From Protoeuglena noctilucae (lineage: Eukaryota; Chlorophyta; Pedinophyceae; Marsupiomonadales; Marsupiomonadaceae), in the NCBI GenBank assembly GCA_958009085.1, contig OY253676.1:248001-312000 (forward strand): a DNA stretch of 64,000 bases, given 5' to 3'. Position 1 is the stretch's first letter. Every line of letters starts with the position of its first letter. The notes beneath the pieces are model-generated. The model saw only the letters and a program-made list of their open reading frames with translations. It had not been told where the DNA came from and made no database searches. The position numbers were made by a program, and so were the translations under genes. Shown piece by piece: positions 23,990 through 37,141 of this stretch.

Positions 23990-24100
23990 GACAGAGTATT
24001 CTGTTTTTTGTGGACCTCGCAGCATGCTTGCGAGCACCATGGCGCATGGATGTGCGGCCATGGAGAGCACTCAAACTCTAGCGCGCCCCGCTGCGAGGCT

Positions 24101-25606
24101 ATGTTGGAAAGAGAACCCGGCAAGCGTCAGGATGGCGCCATCTCAAGCGCAAACGGCCCTCAGTCGTTGTGGAACCACAGCGCCAATCCGGGTGCGTCAC
24201 TGGGAGGTGCAACCCGATCGCTCGATGCACGAGCCGGGTCGTGGATCGGTGACGTTTCCGCTCGTGCAGGATGGAGCGCCGAGGAAGCACAGGTATTCAA
24301 GCTTTTGCTGAAGAAGTTTGGGGTGGGGAAGTTTGCGCAGATCCAATCGTGCGGCCTGCTCCAGGGAAAGACGGCCAGTCAGCTATGCAAGTTAGCCCAG
24401 GTGATCGCCTGCTGCGTTCGTGGGACGGACCGGGCCACGGAGCCTGCGGCCTCGCGTGATGAAACACAAGGCCCTTGTGCCCCCCCTTCCAGCGTCTCCT
24501 GGGACAGCAGTCGCTCGACAGCTTCCGCGGATTACGAGTGGACGTGGATAGAGTGCGCGCGGACAATGACGCCAGGGAAGGAGTGCAGGTGACGCCACGG
24601 CAGGCCGTGCGGTGCAGGCAGGAATGCCGCGAACAAGCACCGCGCACGGGCGCGTCTGAGACGCATGAGTTCACTCGCAGCGTAAACGACTGTTGATATA
24701 CAACTCGGGGCCGCCGCCTGGCAAGGCGGAGACGGAGGCTGCACGAGCTGCGAACCAAAAACGGTACGGCCTGACGAGCGAGCAGGTCGCCGAGGTCGAG
24801 CGGGCCTTCGAAGCGCTTTGCCAGAGCAAAGACCAGCCGAGTGCATTTGACTGGGCATTTTAGTGCGCCAGTTAATGCTACAGCAGCCCAATTGAAGTTT
24901 GCTTTGCCTTCGCGTTCACGCAGGGCAGTGTTGCATCCATCGATGCAGAGACCGCGCAGCTCCTTGAGGCGGACCCGGAGGTCGGTGGCTCGCGGACGGT
25001 CGCTGCGCACTTGCTGCTTTCTGGATGGCTGCGCATGCGATGCAGACCTGTGTGATGTCCCACAGGGCCTCGACCGTGCCGGGAAGCTCACCCTGGTGCA
25101 GCGCCTCCTGTCAGCCATTCACGAGCGAAGGAGAAACAGAGTTGCCGAGGACCTCGCGGGCCAAGGTCCCGGTGAAGGTGCTGCAGCGCCAGGGACCAGC
25201 CGCATGCAGCGACAGTTGTGACAGTGGGGCTTGTCAAGCGTTCCGGCAGGCAACGCCCATGTTCGCGTTCCCGGCGCCGCCGCAGGAGTTCCAGCGGAAG
25301 ACAAGGTCGAGCGTCGCCGTGTTGGGAAGAAGCCCGGGCGCAAGCGTAGGCCTCGGTGAGTGGCAGTTGCTGCGGCGCCCGTCTCATTGCCCCTTGCTGT
25401 TGCCCTAGCTCCCTCACCGTCCGCGGCGACGTCGGGTGCGCCTCAGGGACGCGTGCGAGGAAATGGATGGGGAGCTCATCAGCGCCGACATCGAGGACCT
25501 TCTTGCCATGGGCTTCACGCGTGCCGATGCCGCTGACGCCGTCCTGCTGGCCGGCCCGGGCAACGTCGACGGCGCGCTCGAGTGGCTGTTGAACAGGCGA
25601 AGCTGA
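24101..25606 (+). CDS. Myb/SANT-like plus UBA-domain protein
   Basis: A protein of unknown function. Exon 1 (24101-24191) joins exon 2 (24270-24400) to give GWSAEEAQVFKLLLKKFGVG, a Myb/SANT-like helix set. Exon 3 (24493-24588) adds RLLGQQSLDSFRGLRVDVDR, and exon 4 (24681 to about 24840) holds RKRLLIYNSGPPPGK. Later exons give SIDAETAQLLE, AGKLTLVQRLLSAIHERRR and a very basic stretch ERRRVGKKPGRKRRPR, which looks like a nuclear localisation signal. The last exon (25447-25606) is a UBA domain: DIEDLLAMGFTRADAADAVLLAG...VDGALEWLL. The splice between exons 4 and 5 is unresolved because no standard donor keeps the expected frame. A nuclear, ubiquitin-linked role is inference. Confidence 0.7.
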
Positions 25607-25825
25607 TCAGAGCGACACCGATGGTCCGTGTGTCGATCTACGGCAACACATGCGCCCCTCCGCCCCTGGCATGGCAATGTGGACAGAGACGGCACCGGTG
25701 ATTCAACACCACGACGAGACTGGTACATGGCGAGCCTTGCAGGCCTAAGGCGCCCGCCTAGCATAGGTGCATCACCAAGCAGGCGCGAGCCACGTGGGGG
25801 TCTGTCCCGGCGAGCCCTAGCGCCC

Positions 25826-27301
25826 TCATGCCTTGACGACCGCCTTCTTCGCGTTCTTGATGCCCTCGATCGCATCCTTGTACGACTTGGCGCCGAAAAC
25901 GGCCGAACCCGCCACGATGGCGTTGGCCCCCGCCTCAATCACCTTGTGCGCGTTGGCCGGGCCCACGCCGCCGTCCACCTCAATCCACGGGTTCACCCCC
26001 TGCGAGGAACGCCCAGTGCGCCGTCGTGTAAGTCATCGAGTCAAGTCAAGGCAGGCCACAAGGAAGCCTCCAACATCCCGCCGCTTATCCCATCCTGTGG
26101 TGCGGCACTGCGGCCCGCCCTATCCCCCACCCCTCCATTCGCTGCACCCTTGCCTTGGCCTGGCACATGGCCTTGAGCTTGCGGATCTTCTCGACCTGCG
26201 ACTCGATGAACTTCTGCCCGCCGAAGCCGGGGTTGACCGACATGATGAGGACGAGGTCCACGTCCGTGATGACCTCCTCGATCGCAGACAGGGGCGTCGC
26301 GGGGTTGAGCACGACCCCGGCGAGGCACCCGAGGTCCTTGATCTGGTAGACCACGCGGTGCAGGTGGATGGTCGAGGTCTGCTCGGCGTGCACCGAGATG
26401 ATGTCCGCGCCGGCCTGCGGGTGAACGGGCGGGGAACGGGCCGAATGGAGCGATGTTGTTCCGGTGTGCAACCACGCGACTAAGCGCCTGGCGCGCGGTG
26501 CGGAGGGGGCCCTGGAAGGGATGCGCACCTTGGCGAAGTCCGCCACGCGCTGCTCGGGCTCGACAATCATGAGGTGGCAGTCGAGGACCTTGTCCGTGAT
26601 GGGACGGAGGGCGTCGACGACGAGCGGGCCGATCGTGATGTTGGGGACGAAGCGGCCGTCCATCACGTCGATGTGAACCCAGTCGCAGCCGGCCTCATCG
26701 ATCGCCTTGACCTCCTCGCCGAGCTGCGCGGGCCGGGCGCGCGTCAGAAGTTACAAGTCCGACACAACAGTCGCTCGCTGGCCCGGCGCGGGCTAGGGCG
26801 GGGTTCCCCGCGCGCCAGCCTGCCGGGAGCTGATCCGAGCAGGGCTTGGGCGCCGCTGGCGCGCCATGCGCGGACGGACCTTCGAGAAGTTCGCGGAGAG
26901 GATAGAGGGCGACACCACGACGGAGTCCTTGCTCTGCGTCACCCGCTTGGACCGCGCCACCACCGACCGGCGAGCCGGCGCAGCGGCAACCTGCTGGCAG
27001 GGCAAGCGAGGCGGTCCGGGACTGCTTGGACATCGCGCTGACGTATTCGAGCACAAACGGGCGCAAGCTATGCCCGCATAGGGGCCGTCGGGGCCATCGA
27101 CCCGTCCGGACGCGCGGAAGCGCGGGTGACCCCGGACCGCAAGCAAGGAATCGCCCCGGCGTCGTCTCCGGGCCCGGCACGCCCGCAGTGAATGGGCGCG
27201 AAAGAAACAAATGCAATAACTGAGACGGCTGGGGCGCGCGCGTCACACGGCGAGCCCCACACCTTCCCCGCGAGGGCGACCCCGGCCATCGACAGCGCCA
27301 T
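25826..27301 (-). CDS. RPE: Ribulose-phosphate 3-epimerase, plastid precursor
   Basis: Interconverts ribulose 5-phosphate and xylulose 5-phosphate in the Calvin cycle and pentose phosphate pathway. The model is 259 residues in five exons: 27263-27301, 26880-26990, 26529-26723, 26154-26414, 25826-25999. The first 28 or so residues ([20 protein letters not shown]...) are a Ser/Ala/Arg-rich transit peptide split by intron 1. Family motifs: [51 protein letters not shown] and [13 protein letters not shown], covering the metal and phosphate sites. Length and motifs match chloroplast RPE of plants. Intron 4 starts with GC (AAG|GCAAGG). The gene is followed downstream by the Myb-like/UBA gene on the opposite strand, convergent, with 219 bp between stops. 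Confidence 0.95.
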
Positions 27302-28079
27302 CTTCCTCCTGTCCACTATACTTCGAGAACTTACGGTGCAGGTCGGTCGCACAGGGTCGCTCTGCAGCCGCTTCGGCGACGGCCGCGCCAATCGAGTTTG
27401 CTTGGGATACCCTCGCCAGTCTTCCAGTGTCGAGCAGGCAGAGCCCTGCCCATGCGCCCCCCATGGCCCGTCCAGATCCAGAGTTCAACACCGCCGGCGT
27501 CTTAGCGCGCCAGTCACGGTGAGGGTGGCGATGCACGGCACATCAGGACAATCCAAGGGCTCCAAGCCGGTACGCGACATGCACAACAGAAAATGAAACA
27601 ACAAAAATGAAACAAAAGGAAAGACAAGGACATGGCAATCGCTCCCACCATGGAACCCAGTGATACAGGCAAATGGTGGGAGCGGACGGCCATGGCTAAA
27701 GGAGGGAGTCCGGCGGCCGGCTGCATGGGAGCAATGGTAAGCCCCATGCGCCCGTGAAACGTGGCCCTCCGCGTGCCGCACTCGGCGGCATGCATGCTAT
27801 GCTTGCAACTGTGCCTAGCAGAGTCCTGCCTTTGCGTGAAAAGCAAAACGCTGCGCTGTTACGTCGCCTGTGGCTGACCCAGCAACGCGGGGCAGAGTGC
27901 TGGAAAAGGTTTGCTCCTCGCGTGCTGTGCTATCCGAGCTGCTCACGTAAATGGCTGCTGAAGTGATGCCTTCCGTAAGGCTAGCTGCTGCCCACCTGCC
28001 CTGCAGTCTGCCTGCACACTCGCTATGCTGTTCCTGTCCACTGTAGGCAGAATGTCCCTGACATTCTGAAAGGTCGCAC
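27302..28079. other. Intergenic region upstream of RPE
   Basis: A 778 bp stretch between the RPE start and the stop of the next minus-strand gene. It holds the RPE 5' leader and promoter and the neighbour's 3' end. An A-rich patch lies at about 27585-27630. I see no gene. Confidence 0.5.
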
Positions 28080-31000
28080 TCAGGCCGTCCCCTCCGCCTT
28101 TTTGGCGAGGGTCGTCGAGCCCCCGTCCACCGTCGAGGCTCCCTCGCCACCCTGCAGGGGCGCAGACGCACCCAACTCAGAGCAGCGCCCAACTCAGAGC
28201 AGCGCAAGTCACTGCAGAATCTGTTGCCAAGTCCCATGCCTCGGAAGTTGCAGGAGCCAACCATCGCTTGCTTCCCACAGCAACCCCTGGCGACGACCCA
28301 AGCACACTCACTACGGCACACTCGCATCCCACATATGAGGAGCCCAGCCTCACCTGGGCCTCGCCCGTGGTTGCTTCCCCTGCCTCCGTCATGTCCATCA
28401 AATTGGCCTCGTCTTGGCTGGAGTGCAGCGCCTCCTCTGCGAGCTTGACCGCCACTTCCTCGATGCCCAGCTCCTGTGGCAGCTCCGCCATGAGGAACGA
28501 CAGGCGCCTCGACTCCATCGCAAGCAGGTGCTCCATGGGGCGCAAAAGCAGCACAGCGAAGCTGCGGGGGTGTGTGGGGCGGGGGTGCTTGGGTGCTTGC
28601 TGCGGAGGTGTGCTGCTGGGGTGTGTGGAGTGCGTGGTGTGAGAGTGCGGGTGCAGGTTCCAGTTGCGGTGGAGGCGAGAGAGCGTCTCACGGCGCTATG
28701 TGCATCACGTGACCCACCTGACGCTGGTCAAGACGGTGAAGACGAGGAGCATGGCGTGTATGGCCTCGATGGTGGTGATGATCTTGCCGTCCGCGTCGAT
28801 TTGGGAGCGCAGCTGGGTCTGCCCGTTGCGCACCGAGTCCTGCCCATTCGTCACAATCCACTGGTACCTGGCGTTGTCAGGCACGAGCTTGTCGTCGGCG
28901 TCGTTGGCGATCAAGTCGAGCTGGTCGAAGTACGCGATCATGAGAGCGTAGAAGCCGCGGTGAAGGGACGGGTAATTGGGATCGGAATCCACCGGGCAGG
29001 TCACGAGGCTGAAGCACTCTTCGGCAAAGAAGTAATCCAGGAGCGTTTGGGACCAGAACACGGTGCCCGTCGGGATGGTGTGCCCCGTGAGGTTGCTGCC
29101 GCCCCAGATGAGCGACGAGACGGCGTCGCGCGCCACCATCCTGTCCGCCACCAACGAGGTCCTGCAAGGGAGCAGATGAGAGTGGGGTGTCAGTCAAGCC
29201 ATTGTTTGGGCGGCGCAGGTGAAGCCACAGCCATGGCAGGCAGCTAAGCAGGCAGGCGCCGCACCGGATGGGAGCGGTGGGGCTCGCGAAGGCGGAGCCC
29301 TGGATGCCGTTGAAGCCGTTGATGAGGAGGTCGGCGGTGCGGGCCATGGTGCGTGCCGTGTAGGAGACCATGATGTAGGCCGCGCGGGTGGGCTCCATCT
29401 TGATGACCGTCTGCGCCTGGAGCGAGTAGGTGACGCCGTAGAAGAGGGCCGCGATGGCCGCCCACGTGACGAGGGGCGTCATGATGCAGAACTCGACCCT
29501 CCATTGCGACCGCTGCTTGGAGCGCTGCGACAGGACCTGGTCGCGGCACACTGCGGGGGCGGCGCGATGATTTGTAAAACACGCTCACGCACACCACGCC
29601 ACAGAGGCCGTATGTCGGGGCATCAGGCACTATCACAACATGCCCACTGCCCCATCTAAGCAAGGCTACGCTGCCCAGCCCGGCATCGTGTGGCCTGAGG
29701 CACGCGCCGCGATCCTCACCCGTGACTCGCTCGAAGTCGAGCCTCTGCGCCAGGAGGAGCCGCATGGCCTTGGCGGACATCCGCGACTCGTGTGCGGCTG
29801 CGTCGCGTGCGTTCTTGGCGTCTGAGTCCTCCTCCTCCTCCTCGTCCAGGTACTCAAAGGACTCCAGGTGCACAGGGCGCTTGGACATCTCAGACAAGAG
29901 GCCGCGGGGCACGGAGGCCAGGATGGCCATGGGCCCGGCGCGCACGCGCAGGACGGCCCGGGACCGCTGGTGGATGAGCCAGAGGGCGAGGGGCAGGAGG
30001 CCATCCACGTTGAGGCAGAGGAAGACGAGGGCGACGTTGCCGAGGTCGTTGAGGTTGGAGTTGGCGCGGTCGACGAGGGCGTTCATCAGCTTGATGTACC
30101 TGCGAGCAGGGACACAGCCTCACTCGCACTTGCACGCGAGGGCCGCAGTGGATTGCGAGACGCCCCGCGGCTGGTTAGCGGGAGCCGCCGCATGCCGCTC
30201 ACCTCTCCCCCAGCGGGCTAATGCCGTTCGCGGCGACGTAGAAGAAGGCGCTGTTGCGCCCCATGTCCATCTCCATGGCGTCCGACAGCGACATGCGGGC
30301 CAGGTTGAGGGCCTGGGCCGCGTAGATGTTGCCGGCTTCCCACAGGTTGTCCTGCTCCACGCGCACCACCGCGGTGGCCAGGTCGGGCCCGTTGAGGCGC
30401 TGCAGGGACATGTCGTTGGACAGCCAAATTGCCTGGAACTCCCGGTGCCACTTGGGGACGTTGAAAGCCGAGGCCGTCTTGTAGAGGTAGTTGTGCTGCA
30501 CGGAAGCGGTTGACGGCGTCGCTGAGCTCAGCCTGGGTCTGCTCAAACGAGGAGCCCGGGATGGGCACGCCCACGGACACGCCCTGGAGGAAGCGGGCGT
30601 AGCGGGCGATGTCGTGCAGGTCCTGCGAGCGGAGCGGGGCAGGGGAGGTCGCACGCTGGTCCTGTGCAGTCTCTCAACGATGCGAGATCGTGGGAACGTG
30701 CCAGCAAAGAATGCATCATATCAGTCGCTTCACCTTGAGGTTGGAGCCGCATGCCTTGAGGAAGGAGACGGCGCTGGCGTGCTTGGTCATGTAGGCGAAG
30801 ATGCGGTTAAAGGCAATGGCCTCCACGATCGTGATGACCGCCGCGATGATCCACATGGCGTACCGTGCGTGCTTGAGGGGCCGCAGGAGGACCTCGGACG
30901 TCACCACCGTGTGGATGCGCTTGAACTTCCGCGCCCGCACCTGCCCCGTCTCCTGGTCCAGCATGTCGATCGCCTGCGCGTCGTCGTCATCCGCCCGCAT

Positions 31001-32135
31001 CGCCCGCGAACGATTGTGATGTTAAGCACCCACATCCACAGCAGGGCGATGGCCGCAGCCGTGACGGTCCGGTCATACCCGACCGTCAAGTGGATGACGA
31101 GCTGCGGGGAGAGAACGGCTATTGATATGATCTTTTGATTTCTCTGGCCCAGAGAGACCAGCCTCTGTGAGGAGCGAGGGACTGGCGGCGTCATGAGCCT
31201 TGGCTCAGAGCGTTACGAGAGCAGGGGCTCGGCTGCGGGTGCGACCGCCAATGAAACTCACCAGGGAGAGCACTTTCAGGGGCTCCATCCGGGCCACGGC
31301 GGTCATCGACCCGGCGGCGAAGGGGACGCGGGTCAGCGGGTCGAGCTCGCAGTCCTTGACGCACACGGTCAGGTACAGCGGGATGTGCAACAGGAAAGCC
31401 ACCGCGAGGCCCACGAGGCCCAGGAGGGTAAGGCTGCTGCACTGCTTCTCAGGCAGGAAGACGTTGTGCCCTACGGCGCCCGTGATGTGGCCCGTGGCGT
31501 CGCAGGTGAGCGGCGCGAGGAGGACACCCAGGGCGGGCAGGCCCAGCATGTTGAAGTAAAAGACCTCCACGAGTCGCATGGCGACGAGCTCGACCTTGCG
31601 AGGCGCCTTGCCCCGCCGGACCAGCAGCCACACGTGGGCGGACAGGAGCGCATAGGCGGCGGTGACTGCGATGGCCACCAGCATCAGCCCGATCTGCGCA
31701 CGATCGCGAGCGGTCATGGATGAGCAACCCGCGTCCTTGCCAAATCCGCAGAGTCTGTCGAGCCGCGGCATGTGCGCACCAGGACTCGCACGTCACCCGA
31801 CACCGCGGCCCACCCATGGCCCTGAAGCCGCAGTGCCCAGCGACCGACGGCGTTGTTCCAGGACAGGGGGAAGCCCCACATCGGATGTGTCGCGTAGATG
31901 GCCACGAAGATGTACGTGTACACGAGGAAAAAGCCCTGTCATGGAAGGACGTCCTTGGGCAGGTGAGGGTCAGCGTAGCAACCACAGGGCGCGCACATAG
32001 ATGCGGGCGGTCCCTGCGCACCTGGAGCTTCCATGACTTCTCGAAGGGGAGCCTGCCGGCGGCACCCGCGAAGCTAAAGACGTGGTCAACGATGCTGGTG
32101 CGCTTGGCGAGGCCGATGCCGCCCAGCTCGCCCAT
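28080..32135 (-). CDS. Large multi-pass membrane protein, tiny-macrocysts (TmcB)-like
   Basis: A multi-exon gene with many hydrophobic helices. The first exon (32022-32135) gives MGELGGIGLAKRTS...LPFEKSWKLQ. Later exons show YTYIFVAIYATHPMWGFPLS, MLVAIAVTAAYALLSAHVWLL, TLLGLVGLAVAFLLHIPLYL, MWIIAAVITIVEAIAF, ALVFLCLNVDGLLPLALWL, ITPLVTWAAIAALF-type and AMLLVFTVLTS helices. Between them are a large extracytosolic loop and an acidic cytosolic loop (FEYLDEEEEEDSD). The final exon (from about 28157) ends in GGSTTLAKKAEGTA. The layout resembles the tiny-macrocysts-like proteins often linked to cyclases in green algae, but with no cyclase domain here. Near 31010 and 30500 the frame changes; a 56 nt and an 86 nt intron could explain these, or sequence errors. 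Divergent from carB. Confidence 0.65.
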
Positions 32136-33158
32136 CTGGGAGAGCGCGGCCAGGGACGACGCCGCGACATCCGAACCGTGGTCACGGGAGCCCAGAGAGC
32201 TGCGAGGGCGGGCGCAGGGCGACGTAGAACAGGCTGCAGCGTCCGAGCGTCCGAAGGGACACCCGCTGCGCGCTCGGCGCACGGGCTACGACCTCGCATC
32301 TCTGTCCGCGTACTTATTACATCGATCGTTTTGCTGCCTGTCCCCGGCTCGCAGCCTCAATGAGCCTCTATGTGGGCCAGTCAACAGGCATGGAAGGTCT
32401 CGTCTTGCACTCGCCCCCGACGGCCAAGGGGGCGGGCGCGGGGACCTTGCCGAGGCCGCCCGGTGCGCACTGAGATTATACTCACTGTAGGACCACATTT
32501 CCAATCACGGGGCGGCCTGCAGCCTGAGAGCGCCCCACCTCTGATCGTACGACGAGCTTCCGCCCCCCTGACTCGAGCTGTCCGCCATCTTCTAAGTTTT
32601 CGTCGACAACGATGCCCTGAAGGCGGCGCGTCTGGGGCCCGGCGACGACTTTGGGGGCTCGCTGCGGTCCGAGAGGCCCGAACTCTCAATCGCGCCCCGG
32701 CCCCGTGGAGGGACGATTGCTCTGGCCAGGGACCCCGCGGCCGGGCCCAGGTCGTGGTATCCGCGTTCGGGCGTTTCGCCGTCAGAACTCCGGCCGACCC
32801 CCGAGCGGCCTCTCCCGCGCAGTGGGTGCCATCAAGTCCGAGAGACACGCGTGATCGAGCCCGCTGGCTGGCTTGCAGCGCTGTTGGGTCGCCTGTGCAG
32901 TCGGAGGGTCCTCCAACGTGGCTACGACAGCCCCCGCGCTCAGTTTTTGTTGATTCTTCACCAAGAGGTCGCCCCGTCGGGCTTTTTCAATAGAACAAGT
33001 CGAATGAAGGCGTGTGTCGCCACCACTGCGGGCCCGGCGCGCGCTTGCACGAGGTGGGCTGCTTGCGGCACCTCCTGCGCGCCCCCCGGGGCCGAGCAGC
33101 GGCGACCTCGCGGCAAGCCTGCGATTTTTCATCGGAGACTTGGCGGCACGGTTGAGAA
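32136..33158. promoter_or_regulatory. Divergent intergenic region, membrane protein / carB
   Basis: About 1 kb between two divergent start codons. It must contain both promoters. GC-rich, with no open coding signal, repeat or clear TATA box that I can defend. The carB start could also lie further upstream if a first exon was missed. Confidence 0.4.
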
Positions 33159-36100
33159 ATGGCCGATTTGATTGGGGCGCGGCGCTCCCACACTCCCACG
33201 ACATTGCCGCTTGGACAGCGGGGACACAGGGCCGCGTTCCGCGCCGCGCCAGCGGTCATCGATTCCGGTCGTGTCTCCATCCGCGCAGGCATCGCGCCCC
33301 CCGGAGCCCCGCGCCCGTCTCGGCGCGGACGCCACGGTGCGCTCGCCCGTCCCCCCTGCTCCCCGCGCGCGCCGTCGCGGAGGGGAAGAACGGTGAGCGC
33401 GCGACTCCACGATGCATCCGCTGCCCCGGCACTTGCGCCCGCGTGCGGCCGATGCGGCTGCGCGCGCCGCGTGGGAGGCGCGTAGGGGGGCGGCGGCTGT
33501 TGGGTGCGAGGGCGTCCCCCGCGCGCGATGGGTCCTCGGCGCACCACGAACTCCCGCTGCCGCCGAGAAATAGCGTGTCGCGATCTCGCGGTCTGCGCCC
33601 GCGCCGCGCCCTCCCCGTCCAGAGCCGGTGCCCCTCCTACGCCTCCCACCTGCACGTCCGTTGGCCCCTCCGCAGACCTCCTGCCGTGGCAGGTGGCGGT
33701 GGACGGCGTCAAGAAGCGGACGGACCTGAAGCGCATCATGATCATCGGCGCGGGCCCCATCGTCATCGGCCAGGCCTGCGAGTTTGACTACAGCGGCACC
33801 CAGGCGTGCAAGGCGCTCAAGTGAGCCCCTGCTCTCGCCTCCGCCGCCCCCGCCGCCGCCGCCGCTGCTGCCGGCAGACTTGCAACGTCGCCACCTCCCG
33901 GCCGCCGCAGAGCCGAGGGCTATGAGGTGATTCTGATCAACTCCAACCCCGCGACCATCATGACCGACCCCGAGACCGCTGACCGCACCTACGTGGGCCC
34001 CATGACGGGTGAGGGAGCAGGCGAAAGCGCGTGTGCTGTCGTCAGCGCCACCAGGCCGTCCAGGCGTTTCCTGCTGCACCTCTGCTTGCACTGGGGCAGG
34101 GGTTGTCATGCTGTGGGCGATAGATGCAACTGCCCCTGCGTTGCGCGCAGTGGACATGCTGGAGCAGATCATCCAGCGGGAGAAGCCGGACGCGATCCTG
34201 CCCACGATGGGTGGCCAGACGGGCCTCAACTTGGCCAAGGCGCTGGCGGAGGCGGGCAAGCTGAAGCAATACGGTGTGGAGCTGATCGGCGCCAAGCTCG
34301 ACTCCATCAACGTGGCCGAGGACCGCCTGCTGTTCAAGAACGCCATGGCTGAGATCGGGCTCAAGTGCCCGCCTTCTGGCACGGCCAACACCCTCGAGGA
34401 GGCCATCCAAGTGGCCACAGTGCGTGGGGTGGCGCGGCAAAGGGCGATGCTGTATCAGAGGCGGCTGGCCCTGCCTGGACATGTTTGGGTACCTCCGTTT
34501 TTACAAGTGCGCGGTGTCACCTATTCATACACCCCTTCCGTGTCTGCGTGGCGCCCAGGAGCTGATCGGCAACTTCCCCATCATCATCCGCCCGGCCTTC
34601 ACGCTCGGCGGCACGGGCGGCGGCATCGCCTACAACATGGACGAGTTCAAGGAGATCGTCAAGCGCGGCATCGACGCGTCCATGACCAACCAGGTCCTCG
34701 TGGAGAAGAGCCTGGTGAGACATGACACGATCTCGACCTCGAGACTGTCACTGTGACCGCCAACACGTCCGACGCTTCTGCCCCAAGCCGGGTGCTGATG
34801 CCTGGCTTGGCATGTCACTCAGTGCTAACACTACTCCCTGGTGCTATAAGAGCTGGCTGGGTGCTGCAGGGCGTGCTTCTGCGGGGATGGTGTGTCACGG
34901 CCATATTCGGAGTTGGCAACACGCTTCCCACCCCTGGACTTCGCAGATCGGGTGGAAGGAGTTCGAGCTCGAGGTCATGCGTGACCTGCGGGACAACTGC
35001 GTCATCATCTGCTCGATCGAGAACATCGACCCCATGGGCGTGCACACGGGCGACTCCATCACCATCGCCCCTTCTCAGGTGCACGCCGATTTTATGCATG
35101 TAGGGTATAGGTGCATACCTCATCATGCATACCAGGGGGTGCATGCCATTCATTAGGGCAGAGCGGAGGCGCCCCGCCGTTCGACACAGCGCACCCTGCA
35201 AGTCGTGGGGTAGTCGTGGCGTAGTCTTCAGTATTGATATATGACGCGCTCCCTGCCCCGTCCGTTTTCGCAGACGCTGACCGACAAGGAGTACCAGCGC
35301 CTGCGTGACGCAGCCATCGCCATCATCCGCAAGGTCGGCGTCGAGTGCGGTGGGTCCAACGTGCAGTTCGCCATCAACCCGGAGGATGGGGAGGTCATGG
35401 TCATCGAGATGAACCCTCGCGTGTCCCGGTCCTCGGCCCTCGCGTCCAAGGCCACCGGTGGGTCGCCTCATGCGCCGCTCGATGCGCATCGCTCGATACA
35501 CTCACCACACTTGGTGCACCGCTTGAGACACCGGTTGGTACACTGAACCAACGCGCCATGCACAGCGCTTGGTACACTGACACTTCGCTCCATGCACACC
35601 GTTCCGCCACACGACGCCCCCGCAGGCTTCCCGATCGCCAAGTTCGCCGCCAAGCTCGCGGTGGGCAGCACGCTCGACTCGATCGCCAACGACATCACGC
35701 GCAAGACCCCCGCGTCGTTCGAGCCCTCGATCGACTATATCGTCACCAAGATCCCGCGGTTCACGTTCGAGAAGTTCCCGGGCGCGGACCCCGTCCTGAC
35801 CACGCAGATGAAGTCCGTGGGCGAGGCCATGGCCATGGGACGCACCTTCCAGCAGTCCTTCCAGAAGGCCATGCGGTCCATGGAGGTGAGGGCGCAGGTG
35901 GCGGGTGCGGTTGATGGAGCTTGGCAGCCGGCTTAGTTGTGACGCGCAACACATGTGTCTGCTCAAGGGACAGTAGAGATGGCGTTGGTGGGCCACCAAA
36001 TGGCGCCCAGTCATTGCATCGCCGCGCCTCAAGCCTTCCAGCGTTGCTGGGTCTTGGGTGCAATCAGGACACGTGCTCTCTTGTCGCGTGTCCCGCAGAC

Positions 36101-37103
36101 GGGCCTGGACGGCTTCTCGATGCCCAGGACGTGGGAGGCCGAGCAGGTGGACGAGGCCAGCCTGACGTACCACCTCCGCACGCCCAACCCCGACCGCATG
36201 ATCTACCTCTGGAAGGCTCTCTTTGGTGAGAATGGGTTTGTGATAATGGTGTGACCACTTCTATTGATATGCTGGCACTCGACTGCATCATGCTAGGCTC
36301 CACGTGCTATACAGTACCCACAGCCACGCAGCGCCTTCCTTGCGCCTTGCTGCTCTGTCGGGACCCCTGGCTCGGCACCCGCGCCCGCAGACGGCTGGGG
36401 CGTGGACAAGGTGGTGAGGCTGACGAAGATGGACCCGTGGTTCATCCAGCAGTTCGACGAGCTCATCAAGGTCGAGAAGTGAGATGCGCGCAGTGAGGCA
36501 CCCACATGCACGCGACAGTCGCCAGGCGCCAACTCACTGCGCTCGCAGCTGCCCTATGCTTGTGGCCACCCCTCCTGGCCTATGCCATGGCACCCCGAGC
36601 CGTTGCGCTACCTTGAGCCCCGCAACGCTGTTCTGAGCCGCAACGCTGCCCTGCCCGCGACCCCAAACCTGCAGGTGGCTCCGGACAACGCGGCTGGGCG
36701 ACCTGACCGAGGACGACCTGCGGGAGGTGAAGCGCAAGGGCTTCTCGGACGCGCAGATCGCCCGGTGCGTGGGCGTGGACCCTCTCGAGGTCCGCGCGCG
36801 CCGCAAGGCCCTAGGGGTGGTGCCCTCCTACAAGCGCGTCGACACGTGCGCCGCTGAGTTTGAGGCCAACACGCCGTACCAGTACAGCTGCTACGACGGC
36901 GTCTGCGAGGCCGCCCCCACCAAGAAAAGGAAGGTCCTGGTAAGCCCTGCAGCTGCGCAGGCCGGGCTGTGGGGCCGGCGCTGGGTCTGGTGCTGGGTCG
37001 TGCGAAGGTCGCCACACGCGGCACCATGGTACGTGATGATTGCCGCGGGACGCGACGCTCAGCGCACTCTGCCCCGGCGTCCCCGCAGATCCTTGGCGGT
37101 GGC

Positions 37104-37141
<38 letters not shown>

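Noticed and set aside
28560-28670. G/T-rich repetitive stretch
   Set aside because: Low-complexity sequence within a probable intron of the membrane protein gene; no regular unit could be defined.
33129-34418. Long minus-strand open frame of over 400 codons opposite carB
   Set aside because: It overlaps well-conserved carB exons on the other strand and has the compositional look of an antisense frame in GC-rich DNA, with no family resemblance.
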